Assembly (NCBI RefSeq): GCF_001440475.1
Contig: NZ_LLYB01000114.1
Span: forward strand, 1,464 to 37,883
Origin: Bradyrhizobium lablabi
GTDB lineage: Bacteria > Pseudomonadota > Alphaproteobacteria > Rhizobiales > Xanthobacteraceae
DNA length: 36,420 nucleotides
Reading direction: 5' to 3'
Positions 15,001 to 22,072 of the stretch are shown here, piece by piece. The position numbers and the translations under genes are program-made. Each line of letters starts with the position of its first letter. Positions within the stretch are counted from its first letter, which is position 1. The notes beneath the pieces are model-generated. The model was not told the DNA's origin. It did no database searches and saw only the letters and a program-made list of their open reading frames with translations.

Positions 15001-17318
15001 AGCATTTCGGCGCGCGACATCAGGTCTTCGCTGGCCTGGCGGCCGCTGCTTTCGATCCGGCCTGCCACGGCCTCGATGCGCGAACCGAGCAGATCCTCGA
15101 ATTGCGCAACGCGGGTATCGATGTCGCCGGCGATGACGCCGACCCGGCTTTCGATGCCGGTAGCGAGGACGCCGACCCGGGCCTCGATGCCACTCGCGAT
15201 GTCGCTGACGCGCGTCTCGATGCCCTGGTGAATTTCCTGGAAGCGCGCCTGGATGGTGTCGGTCAAATGGGCGCTGCGGCCGTCGATGGTTTCGGTGACG
15301 TTGGCAATACGATGGTCGACCGCTGCAATGGCTTGCGCGGTGCCCTCGGTCAGCGAGGAGGTGAGCAGGCTGAGCCGCTGGTCGATCGACTGGATCGCCT
15401 GCGCCGCGCCGTCGGTCAGCGAGCCCGACAGCGTGCTGAGGCGGTTGTCGATGGTTTCGGTGACGGATCTGGCACGGGTGTCGAACGTCGTCTCAAGCGA
15501 TTTCAGGCGGCCGTCGACGGCCTCGTCGAACCACTTGATCTTGCCTTCAAGCGAGTTGTCGAGGCTGCTGACGCGGGTGCCGAGCTGGGTTTCGAACTGC
15601 AGCAGCCGCTGATCGAGGGAAGCGGTGATCTCGCCGCTATTCGAGACCAGGCGGGTGTCGAAGGTGTCGACGTAGTTCTTCAGGCTGTCGGATATCTCCT
15701 GGGTCCGCGCGCCCATCCGTTCCACGATCTCACCGCCGAATGTCTTGATGGTGCGGTCGAACTCCGAGATGTGCCGCGTGATCAGGGCGCCGAGCGTGCC
15801 GCTGTCGCGGGCGAACTTTTCCGCAAGCTCCGCGCCCTGGTTCTTCACCAGTTCGTCGTACGCGCTCATTTGCAGCGCGAGGCTGTCATGCGCGTTCTCG
15901 GTCTGGCTGATCACCTTGGCCACCAGGGTGTTCACGGTCACGTCGAGCGCGTCGCTGGCCTTGTCGCCGGAGGTGAGGATGCGGCTCGCCAGCCGGTTGC
16001 CGGCATCGTCGATCTTGCTGACGAGATCGCCCGAACGCAGCTCGAGCTCGAGCAGCAACGAGTCGGAGGAGTTCTTCAGGGAGTCGTGGACCTGTTCGGT
16101 GCGGTCGGAGATGCCGTCGACGATGGTCGAGGAACGCTGTTCGAACTCGCCGGTGATGCGGTCGATGCGCTCGTTCAGCATTTCGTGGACGCGGTCGGCC
16201 AGATCGACGAACTCGTCGTGGACGTGGCCGGTCTTGAAGTTGAGGCTGGTGGTCAGCCGCTCGGAGGCGTCGAGCACGGCGCGCGTGGTCTCGGCGCTGG
16301 CCTCTTCCAGTCGGTCGAGCAGGTCGCCGCCGCGCTCGCCGAGTGCGAGGATCATGTTGTCGCCGGCGTGGCTGAGCGCGCTCGTGATGTGCTGGCCTCG
16401 CTCTTCCAGCGCGCCGGTGATGCTTTTTGCGACCTCGTCGACGCGCGAGGCGATCGCGTCCGAGATCAGCGCGATGTCGTGGCGCAGGTCGATCTGAACG
16501 CCGGAAATGGCGCTGCGAACCTGCTCGGCCTGGCCGACCAGATTGTCGCGCTGATGGGCGATGTCCTGCAGCAGCGCGCGGATGCGCACTTCGTTGTCGG
16601 TATAGGCGCGTTCGAGCGCGGCGACTTCGTTGGCGACCAGCGTTTCCAGTTCGCCGGCGCGCGCGATCGCGCGCTCGACGCCGTCGCCCATCGCGGCGAC
16701 TTCGCGTCGGATCGCCTGGCCGACGGTCACCATGGAATCGGCAGCAGCACCTTCGGGCTCGGAGAAGCGGATCGCGACCTGCGCCATTGACTGCGCGATC
16801 ATCCGCATTTCCTGGCCGCGCCAGGCGAGGCTGGCGAGGAAGTAGAACAACAGCACCGGCGCAAAGAACAGCGCGGCAAGACCGGCGAGCACCAGCACGC
16901 CGCCGCTCTGTCCGATCGCCGCCTGCAGCGAGGGCAGGAAGCTGATGGTCAGAAGGGCGCAACCGAGCACCCAGACGCCGCCAAACACGGTGGCAAGCGT
17001 GTAGACGCTGCGCGCAGGGTGGTTCTTCTGGATCGCCTGCAGAATCTGTCCAATGGTTTCGCGATCGTCATTGGCGGCGCGACGGGGGCTGCGCGGCTCT
17101 TCGATCGGATCGAACACGGGACGTTCGGCGCTGCCGCGCGTGTCGAACGGCGTTTCAGAATAAGACGGCGCGGCGGAGGGCATGGTCGGCGGCGCGAGTT
17201 CGCCGCCAATCGAATTTCGGTTGGCGTCGACAGACGTATCGCTGATGTTGAGCGCTTCCTGAATGGCGGAAAGCGCGACTTCGGTGGGATCTTTGACCTT
17301 CTTCGGATTGTTCGCCAT
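12006..17318 (-). CDS. Giant membrane coiled-coil protein, GPR/RgsE-like growth-pole ring protein
   Basis: A 1770-residue protein. Residues 1-100 are polar and probably disordered. Two membrane helices follow (about 106-128 and 140-166), then some 1400 residues of almost unbroken amphipathic helix. A conserved-looking C-terminal domain comes after a Pro/Met linker (from about residue 1660; 'MDRNLAAEMWDRYQRGESKA', 'FTKRLYTPAGQKAFDEV'). The helical region shows 11-residue periodicity (GIETRVSDIAS, GIEARVGVLAT, GIESRVGVIAG) and eight 44-residue repeats at residues 777-1128. This architecture fits Agrobacterium GPR and Sinorhizobium RgsE, large apolipoprotein-like proteins forming a ring at the growing pole. 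The ATG at 17318 has GGA 6 nt upstream. It is followed by a strong terminator, so it is probably monocistronic. The ortholog call is from memory; alternatives are other large Rhizobiales coiled-coil proteins. Confidence 0.8.
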   Translation of the reverse strand: MANNPKKVKDPTEVALSAIQEALNISDTSVDANRNSIGGELAPPTMPSAAPSYSETPFDTRGSAERPVFDPIEEPRSPRRAANDDRETIGQILQAIQKNHPARSVYTLATVFGGVWVLGCALLTISFLPSLQAAIGQSGGVLVLAGLAALFFAPVLLFYFLASLAWRGQEMRMIAQSMAQVAIRFSEPEGAAADSMVTVGQAIRREVAAMGDGVERAIARAGELETLVANEVAALERAYTDNEVRIRALLQDIAHQRDNLVGQAEQVRSAISGVQIDLRHDIALISDAIASRVDEVAKSITGALEERGQHITSALSHAGDNMILALGERGGDLLDRLEEASAETTRAVLDASERLTTSLNFKTGHVHDEFVDLADRVHEMLNERIDRITGEFEQRSSTIVDGISDRTEQVHDSLKNSSDSLLLELELRSGDLVSKIDDAGNRLASRILTSGDKASDALDVTVNTLVAKVISQTENAHDSLALQMSAYDELVKNQGAELAEKFARDSGTLGALITRHISEFDRTIKTFGGEIVERMGARTQEISDSLKNYVDTFDTRLVSNSGEITASLDQRLLQFETQLGTRVSSLDNSLEGKIKWFDEAVDGRLKSLETTFDTRARSVTETIDNRLSTLSGSLTDGAAQAIQSIDQRLSLLTSSLTEGTAQAIAAVDHRIANVTETIDGRSAHLTDTIQARFQEIHQGIETRVSDIASGIEARVGVLATGIESRVGVIAGDIDTRVAQFEDLLGSRIEAVAGRIESSGRQASEDLMSRAEMLSTGIKSHVEDAERSLTNLVVNTSETIQTGARTAQQALLTVSSDVGAQLKLTSAEVEAALTAVGTGAATSILASAKDAQTTLASISSEAATQIKSLAADVERTLSAAGDATAASVLSGAREAQSTLVTASADAASHVKSLAVDVERSLSIAGTATAEAVTAGAREAQSTLVAASTEAANQVKSLAADVQRALSIAGTATAESITAGAREAQNTLMNASADTSTQVKSLAADIERSLSMAGNATAESITTGAREAQTTLMTASSEATNHVKSLAIDVERTLTAVGAAAASSLLGSAREAQSSLSTTSTEAANQIKAIAADMERALGAVTASTTDTIQTTAQNAQSALVAATNEVSSKVKSTSADIERSVLAASSNFGSTMTGKTDEIVTYVQQQTDRLAQIVDSRRGSLIEALGTKATQLTGDIDRVTADALKSIETRGQAFSQSMSTHGSDVARTITTAGDLATGAVAKSLKDLEQASRSAIDQSRQVSIAAVTEMQETSKILRTDTVALFERLREGNILLQEVLTGAHDNLNSLERALVTRVADFVSAMNDVTARNGVATQTLEDQLTVFNGKTTKALEDLGSLSSEFEKHGKALVEAAGVVEKANLSTTTSVADRKSQLESLVTTIDLRTTDLDQRLSRFTGLLDESLAAAEERARDIARVVAETAGAGSAAISRQFEAVRTAAENERQQTLHAMNDLYQQSTHETDEMFKQSTEKFAAMVQTMKQMAAEMHQELEATRNELRRGVLEMPQEAADNTAQMRKVIVDQIEALAELNRIVAHHGRGLDVVTAGRASVQRQEEPVMAAVSGRNEVRMRDAASSASTLPPPDLGMPMPMPMPAQRRTEAPPVSPAAQDAGRDGWLSDLLNRTDAGGRETPRGRQQGGAANPLESLSLDIGRLMDRNLAAEMWDRYQRGESKAFTKRLYTPAGQKAFDEVARKYRADRGFKQTVDRYIAEFERLLDEVAREDRGPQALRGHLTSETGMVYTLLAHAAGRLG
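13935..14990 (-). repeat. Eight tandem 132-bp (44-residue) coding repeats
   Basis: Each unit starts with a variant of VKSLAADVERSLS, continues through 'GTATAESI' and 'GAREAQSTL', and ends in a variant of STEAANQ. All eight are exactly 44 residues with no insertion. A degenerate ninth begins at 13934. 44 equals four 11-mers or two apolipoprotein-type 22-mers. Units 3-7 are the most alike, suggesting recent duplication or conversion. Confidence 0.9.
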
Positions 17319-17719
17319 GTCAGTCCGAGCCCTCTCAAACGTACGCGTCCAGCCGTTCTTGCTAAAACCCCCGCAAGCTTGAAGCTGGATTCATAACCCC
17401 CAGCGGACCGCAAGCGTGCCCGCCGGCAGCTTGTCCGCACACATCCGCAAACATCCTATTGGTAGAGCGATACGAATGAAATGGCCGCGATTAAGACATT
17501 CTTAATCATCGTTAACAGCTTTGTTCCTTAAGGTCCTAAGGATACACAGGTTTCTGGAACCGGATCGCTAATAAAGGCGGGCTGGCGGCTAAACAATGTC
17601 TAAAATATGTCGAAGCTGGGGATAACTCCGAGAACGTTCCGTTAACCGATGCCATGATTGGCTCTGCGGCGTGCCCCCAAAGCCAGAATCAGTGCGGCGG
17701 GCGACCCGGAATTAAGGCC
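17319..17719. promoter_or_regulatory. Divergent intergenic region, giant coiled-coil gene / Hpt gene
   Basis: This 401-bp stretch holds no gene I can support. It is AT-rich in its middle (about 17480-17640), as expected for a promoter region. It contains the CtrA-like box listed separately, a TTCCTTAAGG palindrome near 17523, and GTTAACC near 17641. Promoter hexamers could not be assigned with confidence. Confidence 0.6.
17491..17516. promoter_or_regulatory. CtrA-like binding box (TTAA-N7-TTAA plus third TTAA)
   Basis: TTAAGACATTCTTAA at 17491-17505 is an exact TTAA-N7-TTAA, the CtrA recognition pattern of alphaproteobacteria. It is itself palindromic (TTAAGA-CAT-TCTTAA). GTTAAC follows at 17511-17516, making a third half-site with N6 spacing. 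It lies about 175 bp upstream of the GPR-like start and about 205 bp upstream of the Hpt start. Match by eye; binding is inferred. Confidence 0.55.
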
Positions 17720-18097
17720 ATGCCGCTTCCTCTCGAACGGATAGAATGGATGCCATCGCCACCGCTGGCGCCCGGCGGCGGGCCGATCGATTTCGACCAT
17801 CTCCAACGCATGACACTCGGCGATGCCGGTATCGAGCAGGAGGTGTTGACGATGTTCTCGGCCCAGTCGTTACAACTCGTGCACACGCTCGCCGCCACCC
17901 CTGCAGACGCCAGTGCGCTGACGCACACGCTCAAGGGCTCGGCCCGCGCGATCGGCGCCTTTGCCGTCGCCGATGCCGCTGCCCGGCTGGAGGCGGTCAT
18001 CGCCCGTGGCTCCGACGTCTCGGCTGCGCTTGCCGAACTCTGCGAGGCGGTTGCGCAGGCGCGGGAAGCGATCGAGGCGGCTCTGCACCGTTCCTGA
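17720..18097 (+). CDS. Hpt-domain histidine phosphotransfer protein
   Basis: A 125-residue protein, almost all one Hpt domain. It starts 'IDFDHLQRMTLGDAGIEQEV', and the phosphoacceptor motif LTHTLKGSAR places the histidine at residue 69, followed by 'AIGAFAVADAAARLE'. Hpt proteins carry phosphate from a hybrid kinase receiver to a response regulator. No kinase or regulator is adjacent, so partners are unknown. I chose the ATG at 17720 (GGA and AAGG upstream); ATGs at 17654 and 17750 are alternatives that leave the domain intact. It is divergent from the GPR-like gene across a region with a CtrA-like box, which makes a link to cell-cycle phosphorelay attractive but unproven. Confidence 0.85.
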   Translation: MPLPLERIEWMPSPPLAPGGGPIDFDHLQRMTLGDAGIEQEVLTMFSAQSLQLVHTLAATPADASALTHTLKGSARAIGAFAVADAAARLEAVIARGSDVSAALAELCEAVAQAREAIEAALHRS

Positions 18098-18119
18098 ACG
18101 GGAAAACCGGCCAAAACCA

Positions 18120-18187
18120 TCGTATAACGCCTCGTTCAAGGTTTTCGTCCCGACCGCTGGCGCTGCACGGATCGACCCGTTATACGA
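18120..18187. promoter_or_regulatory. 10-bp inverted repeat upstream of the ferredoxin gene
   Basis: TCGTATAACG (18120-18129) and CGTTATACGA (18178-18187) are perfect complements 48 bp apart, in the 133-bp space before the ferredoxin start at 18231. They could be paired operator half-sites or a long-loop RNA hairpin. No known regulator motif is recognised. Confidence 0.4.
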
Positions 18188-18230
18188 ACTGCCGGGACCT
18201 TCCTCAGATATTCCGGCAGCACGAGCGATC

Positions 18231-18551
18231 ATGGCCAAAATCCACTTTGTCGACCACACGGGCGAAAAACGAACCATTGAAGTCGAGAACGGCGCGACCG
18301 TGATGGAAGCCGCGATTCGCAACGCCATCCCGGGCATCGAAGCCGAATGCGGCGGCGCCTGCGCCTGCGCGACGTGTCACGTCTATGTCGAGGAAGCCTG
18401 GCGCGAGAAGGTCGGCGCGCCGACCCCGATGGAAGAAGACATGCTGGATTTCGGTTTCGACGTGCGGCCGAACTCGCGCCTGTCATGCCAGATCAAGGTG
18501 AGCGACGACCTCGACGGCCTCGTGGTGTCGACGCCGGAACGCCAGGCCTGA
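18231..18551 (+). CDS. [2Fe-2S] ferredoxin (adrenodoxin/palustrisredoxin-like)
   Basis: A 106-residue ferredoxin. Cluster ligands fit the vertebrate-type pattern C-X5-C-X2-C-Xn-C: Cys40, Cys46, Cys49 and Cys86, with an extra Cys44 inside the loop (ECGGACACATCHVYV). The C-terminal 'SCQIKVSDDLDGLVV' is standard for adrenodoxin-like proteins that feed P450s, Rieske oxygenases or Fe-S assembly. It resembles the protein I recall from Rhodopseudomonas palustris as PuxB, encoded near a ferredoxin reductase, as here. The ATG at 18231 matches the family N-terminus (MAKIHFVDHTGE), with only a weak GAG upstream. No P450 is in the window, so the electron acceptor is unknown. Confidence 0.92.
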   Translation: MAKIHFVDHTGEKRTIEVENGATVMEAAIRNAIPGIEAECGGACACATCHVYVEEAWREKVGAPTPMEEDMLDFGFDVRPNSRLSCQIKVSDDLDGLVVSTPERQA

Positions 18552-18565
18552 AGTCCGGACGACGT

Positions 18566-19675
18566 TCAGCGCGATCCGGCGTTGGCGGTCTCAGTGAGAT
18601 GGTCGTCGACCGCATATAGCGCGCAATCGGGCGCGTATTCCGCGCAGGCGGCAAGGGCCGCCTCCGCCGCTTCGCGCGCCGACCGCCGCGCGCTGCGGAA
18701 AGCAAAAGCTCCTTTCGGCGAGACGGCAAACGCCCGGTGCGGGCTCGCGGAAAGATAGTCGGCAAATCCCGCGCGTCCCTTGTCGCGCAATTGCGACGGC
18801 GGCGGAATTGACGATGGCGCCGGCATCGCGGCGATGTCGCGCGTTCCGAGATTCTGATCGCGCAGGAAGCCATCCACCGTTGATGTCCAGAGCGGGATGC
18901 CACGCGAAAACAGAAAATGCCCGTCTTCGCCATGTGGCGGGAAGTCGACGAATTGAGCCCGCCCGCCGGCGCCGGTAAAGCCAGCGTACATTCTGCGCAC
19001 GAGTTCTGGCCCGAAGAACCTGTCGTTCTGCGCATAGATCCACAGTGTCGGAATCCGCGACGTCCTGCCGAGCGTGGCGAACGCGCGGACGAGGGCATCC
19101 TCGTCGCAGACCTCATTGCTGGCGCGCGAACCGCGGCCGCCAGCAAAGTTGATCGCGGCGACGAGGCCCGGCGGTGGATCGGCGGTCAGCGCCGGCGACG
19201 CGAAACCGCCGGCGGAGACGCCGACGGCGATCATGCCGTTGGTCGAAACGTCGGCCCGGCTCCTCATGGCCTCGATCGCTGCCCGCAAATCGCTTGCCGA
19301 CTCGCGGGCCGCCCGCATGTAGTCGCGCCGCTCACACGGGCCGCTGCTCTCGGCATATTGGCCGCCGGAATCGCCATAGCCCCGGCGCATGAAGACCAGC
19401 ACCGCAAAACCCCGCCGGGCGAATTCGAGCGCTTGCCGATAAGATCCGTAGGGCGACATCGGCGCTCGCGCCATGCCTTCGCGCGGCGTGCCGTGGCTGA
19501 TCAGGGCGAGGGGATAGCGCCGCGTGCCCGAGGGCCTGAGCAGCATCGCTTCAAGTACGCGCGGACCCGCGGCCTCCATCGGGATACGCAACTCCTCGCG
19601 ATGATAGTCCGCCGCCGCGGCAGATCGTGGCGTGATGCTCGCGACCGCAAGCAGGAGCAGCGCGGCCCACCTCAT
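18566..19675 (-). CDS. Exported alpha/beta hydrolase (dienelactone-hydrolase-like)
   Basis: A 369-residue protein with a signal peptide ('RWAALLLLAVASITPRSAAA'). The hydrolase core follows: oxyanion-strand 'LALISHGTPREG', nucleophile elbow GVSAGG with Ser154, a candidate acid at Asp218 (YAQNDRF), and a candidate His253 in 'HGEDGHFLFSRG'. It is probably a periplasmic esterase or peptidase-like hydrolase; the substrate is unknown. The C-terminal ~90 residues after the hydrolase domain form an extra segment ending 'ALAACAEYAPDCALYAVDDH'. The ATG at 19675 overlaps the thioesterase stop as ATGA, which fixes the start and implies translational coupling. Its 3' end faces the ferredoxin gene. Confidence 0.82.
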   Translation of the reverse strand: MRWAALLLLAVASITPRSAAAADYHREELRIPMEAAGPRVLEAMLLRPSGTRRYPLALISHGTPREGMARAPMSPYGSYRQALEFARRGFAVLVFMRRGYGDSGGQYAESSGPCERRDYMRAARESASDLRAAIEAMRSRADVSTNGMIAVGVSAGGFASPALTADPPPGLVAAINFAGGRGSRASNEVCDEDALVRAFATLGRTSRIPTLWIYAQNDRFFGPELVRRMYAGFTGAGGRAQFVDFPPHGEDGHFLFSRGIPLWTSTVDGFLRDQNLGTRDIAAMPAPSSIPPPSQLRDKGRAGFADYLSASPHRAFAVSPKGAFAFRSARRSAREAAEAALAACAEYAPDCALYAVDDHLTETANAGSR

Positions 19676-20127
19676 CCCGGATCCACGCCGCGGCGGATCC
19701 AAGGCGCAAATTTCGCCTTCAGCCCAGGTGTCAGCGGCACCGGCTTGCGTGTGGCTTCATCGATCAGGACGGTGATCGCGCGCGCCGAGGCTACGCATCT
19801 GCCTTCGGAAAATACCACCTGATCGAAGCTCACCGAGGTGCGGCCGAATTTGGCGACGCCAAGCCCCAATTCTATCTTGCCCGGCCAGTGCAACTCGGCG
19901 CGGAAATGGATGTCGATCCGCACCATGATCCAGCCGAGCCCCTCCGGCATCAGCCCGTAACTGCGATCCTTCATCAGCGTGACGCGGCCGGTTTCGAAAT
20001 AGGTCGCGTAGACCGCATTGTTGACGTGCTGGTTGGGATCGAGGTCGGCAAATCTCACATTGTCCGACAGGCGGTAGGGAAAATCCTCCAGACGCGGGGT
20101 CGCGTCGGGACGCAAGGGGGCGTTCAA
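19672..20127 (-). CDS. Acyl-CoA thioesterase, 4HBT/hotdog fold (YbgC/FadM-like)
   Basis: A 151-residue single-hotdog protein. The helix motif 'RFADLDPNQHVNNAVYATYF' carries the catalytic-type Asp and the HVNN stretch of the 4-hydroxybenzoyl-CoA thioesterase family, followed by 'RIDIHFRAELHWPGKIELGL'. It should hydrolyse an acyl-CoA; chain specificity is unknown. The start is TTG at 20127, supported by GGAG 8 nt upstream and the absence of any ATG or GTG near the domain start. It is the first gene of a two-gene unit with the hydrolase, whose ATG overlaps its stop by four bases. Confidence 0.88.
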   Translation of the reverse strand: MNAPLRPDATPRLEDFPYRLSDNVRFADLDPNQHVNNAVYATYFETGRVTLMKDRSYGLMPEGLGWIMVRIDIHFRAELHWPGKIELGLGVAKFGRTSVSFDQVVFSEGRCVASARAITVLIDEATRKPVPLTPGLKAKFAPWIRRGVDPG

Positions 20128-20286
20128 GGGGCAATCTCCAAAAATTTCGTTCCCTTACAGCCCACTTGTCGAATGGCGGCAAGGGGTTGCCGCCATCGCG
20201 ACCGCCATATTATGGCTTTCCTGTTAGCCCCGGGTTGGCTAGACAGATGCGGCCTTCCCGCCAGGTTCAACCGAAAAGAAGCTGAC

Positions 20287-21315
20287 ATGAGCGAAGTGAT
20301 CAAAACCGATGTGCTGATTATTGGCGCGGGTCCGTGCGGCCTGTTTGCCGTCTTCGAATTGGGCCTGCTCGACATGAAGGCGCATGTGGTCGACATCCTC
20401 GACAAGATCGGCGGCCAGTGTGCCGAGCTCTATCCGGAAAAGCCGATCTACGACGTTCCCGGCATTCCCTTCGTCACCGGCCAGGGCCTGACGGACGCGC
20501 TGCTCGAACAGATCAAGCCGTTTCATCCGACCTTCCATCTCAACGAGATGGTGGAGACGATCGAGAAGATCGGTGATCCGCTATTCCGCGTGACGACCGA
20601 TGCCGGCAAGGTGTTCGAGTGCAAGGTGGTGGCGATTTCCGCGGGCGGCGGCTCGTTCCAGCCGAAGCGTCCGCCGGTGCCGGGCATCGAAGCCTATGAA
20701 GGCTCTTCGGTGTTTTATGCCGTGCGCAAGATGGAGCAGTTTCGCGACAAGAGTATCCTGATCGTTGGCGGCGGCGATTCCGCGCTCGACTGGACACTCA
20801 ATCTGCATCCGATCGCCAAGCGCGTGACGCTCTTGCACCGGCGCGACGATTTCCGCGCCGCGCCCCACAGCGTCGAGCAGATGCGCGCGCTGGTGGCGAG
20901 CGGCAAGATGGACCTGAAGATCGGTCAGGTGACGTCGCTCGAAGGCGAGGGCGGCAAGCTGTCGGCTGCGATGATGAAGGGCAACGACAACGCGATCTCC
21001 AAAATCGAGTGCGATACGATGCTGCCGTTCTTCGGGCTGACCATGAAGCTCGGTCCCGTCGCGAACTGGGGCGTCGCGCTCGAAAACAATCTTGTGCCGG
21101 TCGACACCGCCGCGTTCGAGACCAACGTTCCCGGCATCTTCGCGATCGGCGACATCAACACCTATCCCGGCAAGCTCAAGTTGATTCTGTCCGGATTCCA
21201 CGAGGGCGCGCTGATGGCGCAGAAGGCGCATCGCTACGTCTATCCGGACAAGCGGCTGGTGTTCCAGTACACCACCTCGTCGTCGAGCCTGCAGAAGAAG
21301 CTCGGGGTGAGCTAG
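20287..21315 (+). CDS. Ferredoxin-NADP+ reductase, thioredoxin-reductase-like type
   Basis: A 342-residue flavoprotein. FAD-binding GAGPCG at residues 13-18, 'DKIGGQCAELYPEKPIYDVP', NADPH-binding VGGGDSA (160-166) and the C-terminal FAD motif 'GIFAIGDINTYPGK' are all present. The CxxC of thioredoxin reductase is absent. The C-terminal extension 'VFQYTTSSSSLQKKLGVS' is typical of the FNR group found in Bacillus, Chlorobium and Rhodopseudomonas, whose last residues stack near the flavin. It moves electrons between NADPH and ferredoxin, plausibly the ferredoxin at 18231. The ATG at 20287 has AGAAG just upstream. The two genes are separated by the minus-strand thioesterase/hydrolase pair. Confidence 0.93.
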   Translation: MSEVIKTDVLIIGAGPCGLFAVFELGLLDMKAHVVDILDKIGGQCAELYPEKPIYDVPGIPFVTGQGLTDALLEQIKPFHPTFHLNEMVETIEKIGDPLFRVTTDAGKVFECKVVAISAGGGSFQPKRPPVPGIEAYEGSSVFYAVRKMEQFRDKSILIVGGGDSALDWTLNLHPIAKRVTLLHRRDDFRAAPHSVEQMRALVASGKMDLKIGQVTSLEGEGGKLSAAMMKGNDNAISKIECDTMLPFFGLTMKLGPVANWGVALENNLVPVDTAAFETNVPGIFAIGDINTYPGKLKLILSGFHEGALMAQKAHRYVYPDKRLVFQYTTSSSSLQKKLGVS

Positions 21316-21378
21316 TTCCCAAAAATGTCAGGCACGGTGCTTGGTTAAGGCGACGATCGCGACTGGAACCGTCCGCGA

Positions 21379-21401
21379 AATGGCCTTAGTCTGCGGCCAT
21401 T
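21379..21401 (+). other. Small hairpin between FNR and DUF2147 genes
   Basis: AATGGCC and GGCCATT pair perfectly around a 9-nt loop, followed by TCATTT. It is a possible weak terminator for the FNR gene, or an operator in front of the DUF2147 gene. Confidence 0.35.
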
Positions 21402-21429
21402 CATTTACGGAATTGATCAGGTGATGACG

Positions 21430-22038
21430 ATGCGCAAGCCGACCGGATTTCAACTGGTGCTCTCGATCGTGATCGGTCTCGCATTCTCCGGCGAACTCGC
21501 CGCACAGCCCGCGGAACCTTCTGCGGCGGGCCTGTGGCAGAAGACCGAGAAAGGCAAGCCGGTCGGATGGTTTCTGGTGGTTGATCGCAACGGCAGCTTC
21601 GAGGGCGCGTTCGCCAAGCTGTTTTCTGAGCCCGGCGATCCTCCGAATCCGATCTGCTCGAAGTGCACCGACGACCGGAAGGATGCGCCGTGGCTCGGGC
21701 TTTCCTTCATCCGCGAGATGAAGCGCGACGGATTGAAGTATGAGAACGGCAACGTGCTCGATCCGCGCGATGGCAAGATTTACAAGGCCAAGATGACGCT
21801 CAGCCCCGATGGGCAGACATTGACGATGCGCGGCTATCTCGGCATCTCGCTGTTCGGCAAGGATGAGGTGTGGACGCGACTGCCGGACACGGAGTTGGCG
21901 CAGGTCGATCCCGCGGTCATCGCAAAATATCTGCCGGCGTACGCCGCGGCAATGAAGCCACCCGCCGGTCCGGCGAAGGCTCCGGCCGTCAAGAAGGCCA
22001 CCACTCCGGCGCCCGCGATACCTGCGCCTGCCAAATAG
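21430..22038 (+). CDS. Exported DUF2147 protein
   Basis: A 202-residue protein with a signal peptide ('FQLVLSIVIGLAFSGELAAQ'). The DUF2147 core follows: 'GLWQKTEKGKPVGWFLVV', 'CSKCTDDRKDAPWLGLSFI', 'NGNVLDPRDGKIYKAKMTL' and 'LTMRGYLGISLFGKDEVWTR'. A Pro/Ala/Lys-rich tail ends the protein. The family is small, periplasmic and of unknown function; members resemble lipid-binding beta barrels. I chose ATG 21430 (AGG 8 nt upstream); ATG at 21424 and GTG at 21421 are equally in frame and change only the first residues. The stop codon lies in a hairpin shared with the convergent SGNH gene. Confidence 0.82.
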   Translation: MRKPTGFQLVLSIVIGLAFSGELAAQPAEPSAAGLWQKTEKGKPVGWFLVVDRNGSFEGAFAKLFSEPGDPPNPICSKCTDDRKDAPWLGLSFIREMKRDGLKYENGNVLDPRDGKIYKAKMTLSPDGQTLTMRGYLGISLFGKDEVWTRLPDTELAQVDPAVIAKYLPAYAAAMKPPAGPAKAPAVKKATTPAPAIPAPAK

Positions 22039-22072
22039 CAAACACGCTGCGAAGCCGTGTCGGCCTTTGCTA
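22036..22072. terminator. Hairpin spanning both stop codons of convergent genes
   Basis: TAGCAAA (22036-22042) pairs with TTTGCTA (22066-22072), and ACACG (22042-22046) with CGTGT (22056-22060). The arms contain the TAG stops of the DUF2147 gene and of the opposing SGNH gene. It is probably a bidirectional 3' hairpin; T-tracts are short. Confidence 0.45.

Noticed and set aside
12027..16790. Very long open frames antisense to the giant coiled-coil gene (up to about 690 codons, e.g. 12027-14102 and 14979-16790 on the plus strand)
   Set aside because: They arise from GC-rich, repetitive, stop-poor sequence opposite a real gene. Their translations have no recognisable domains, mirror the repeats, and lack ribosome sites.
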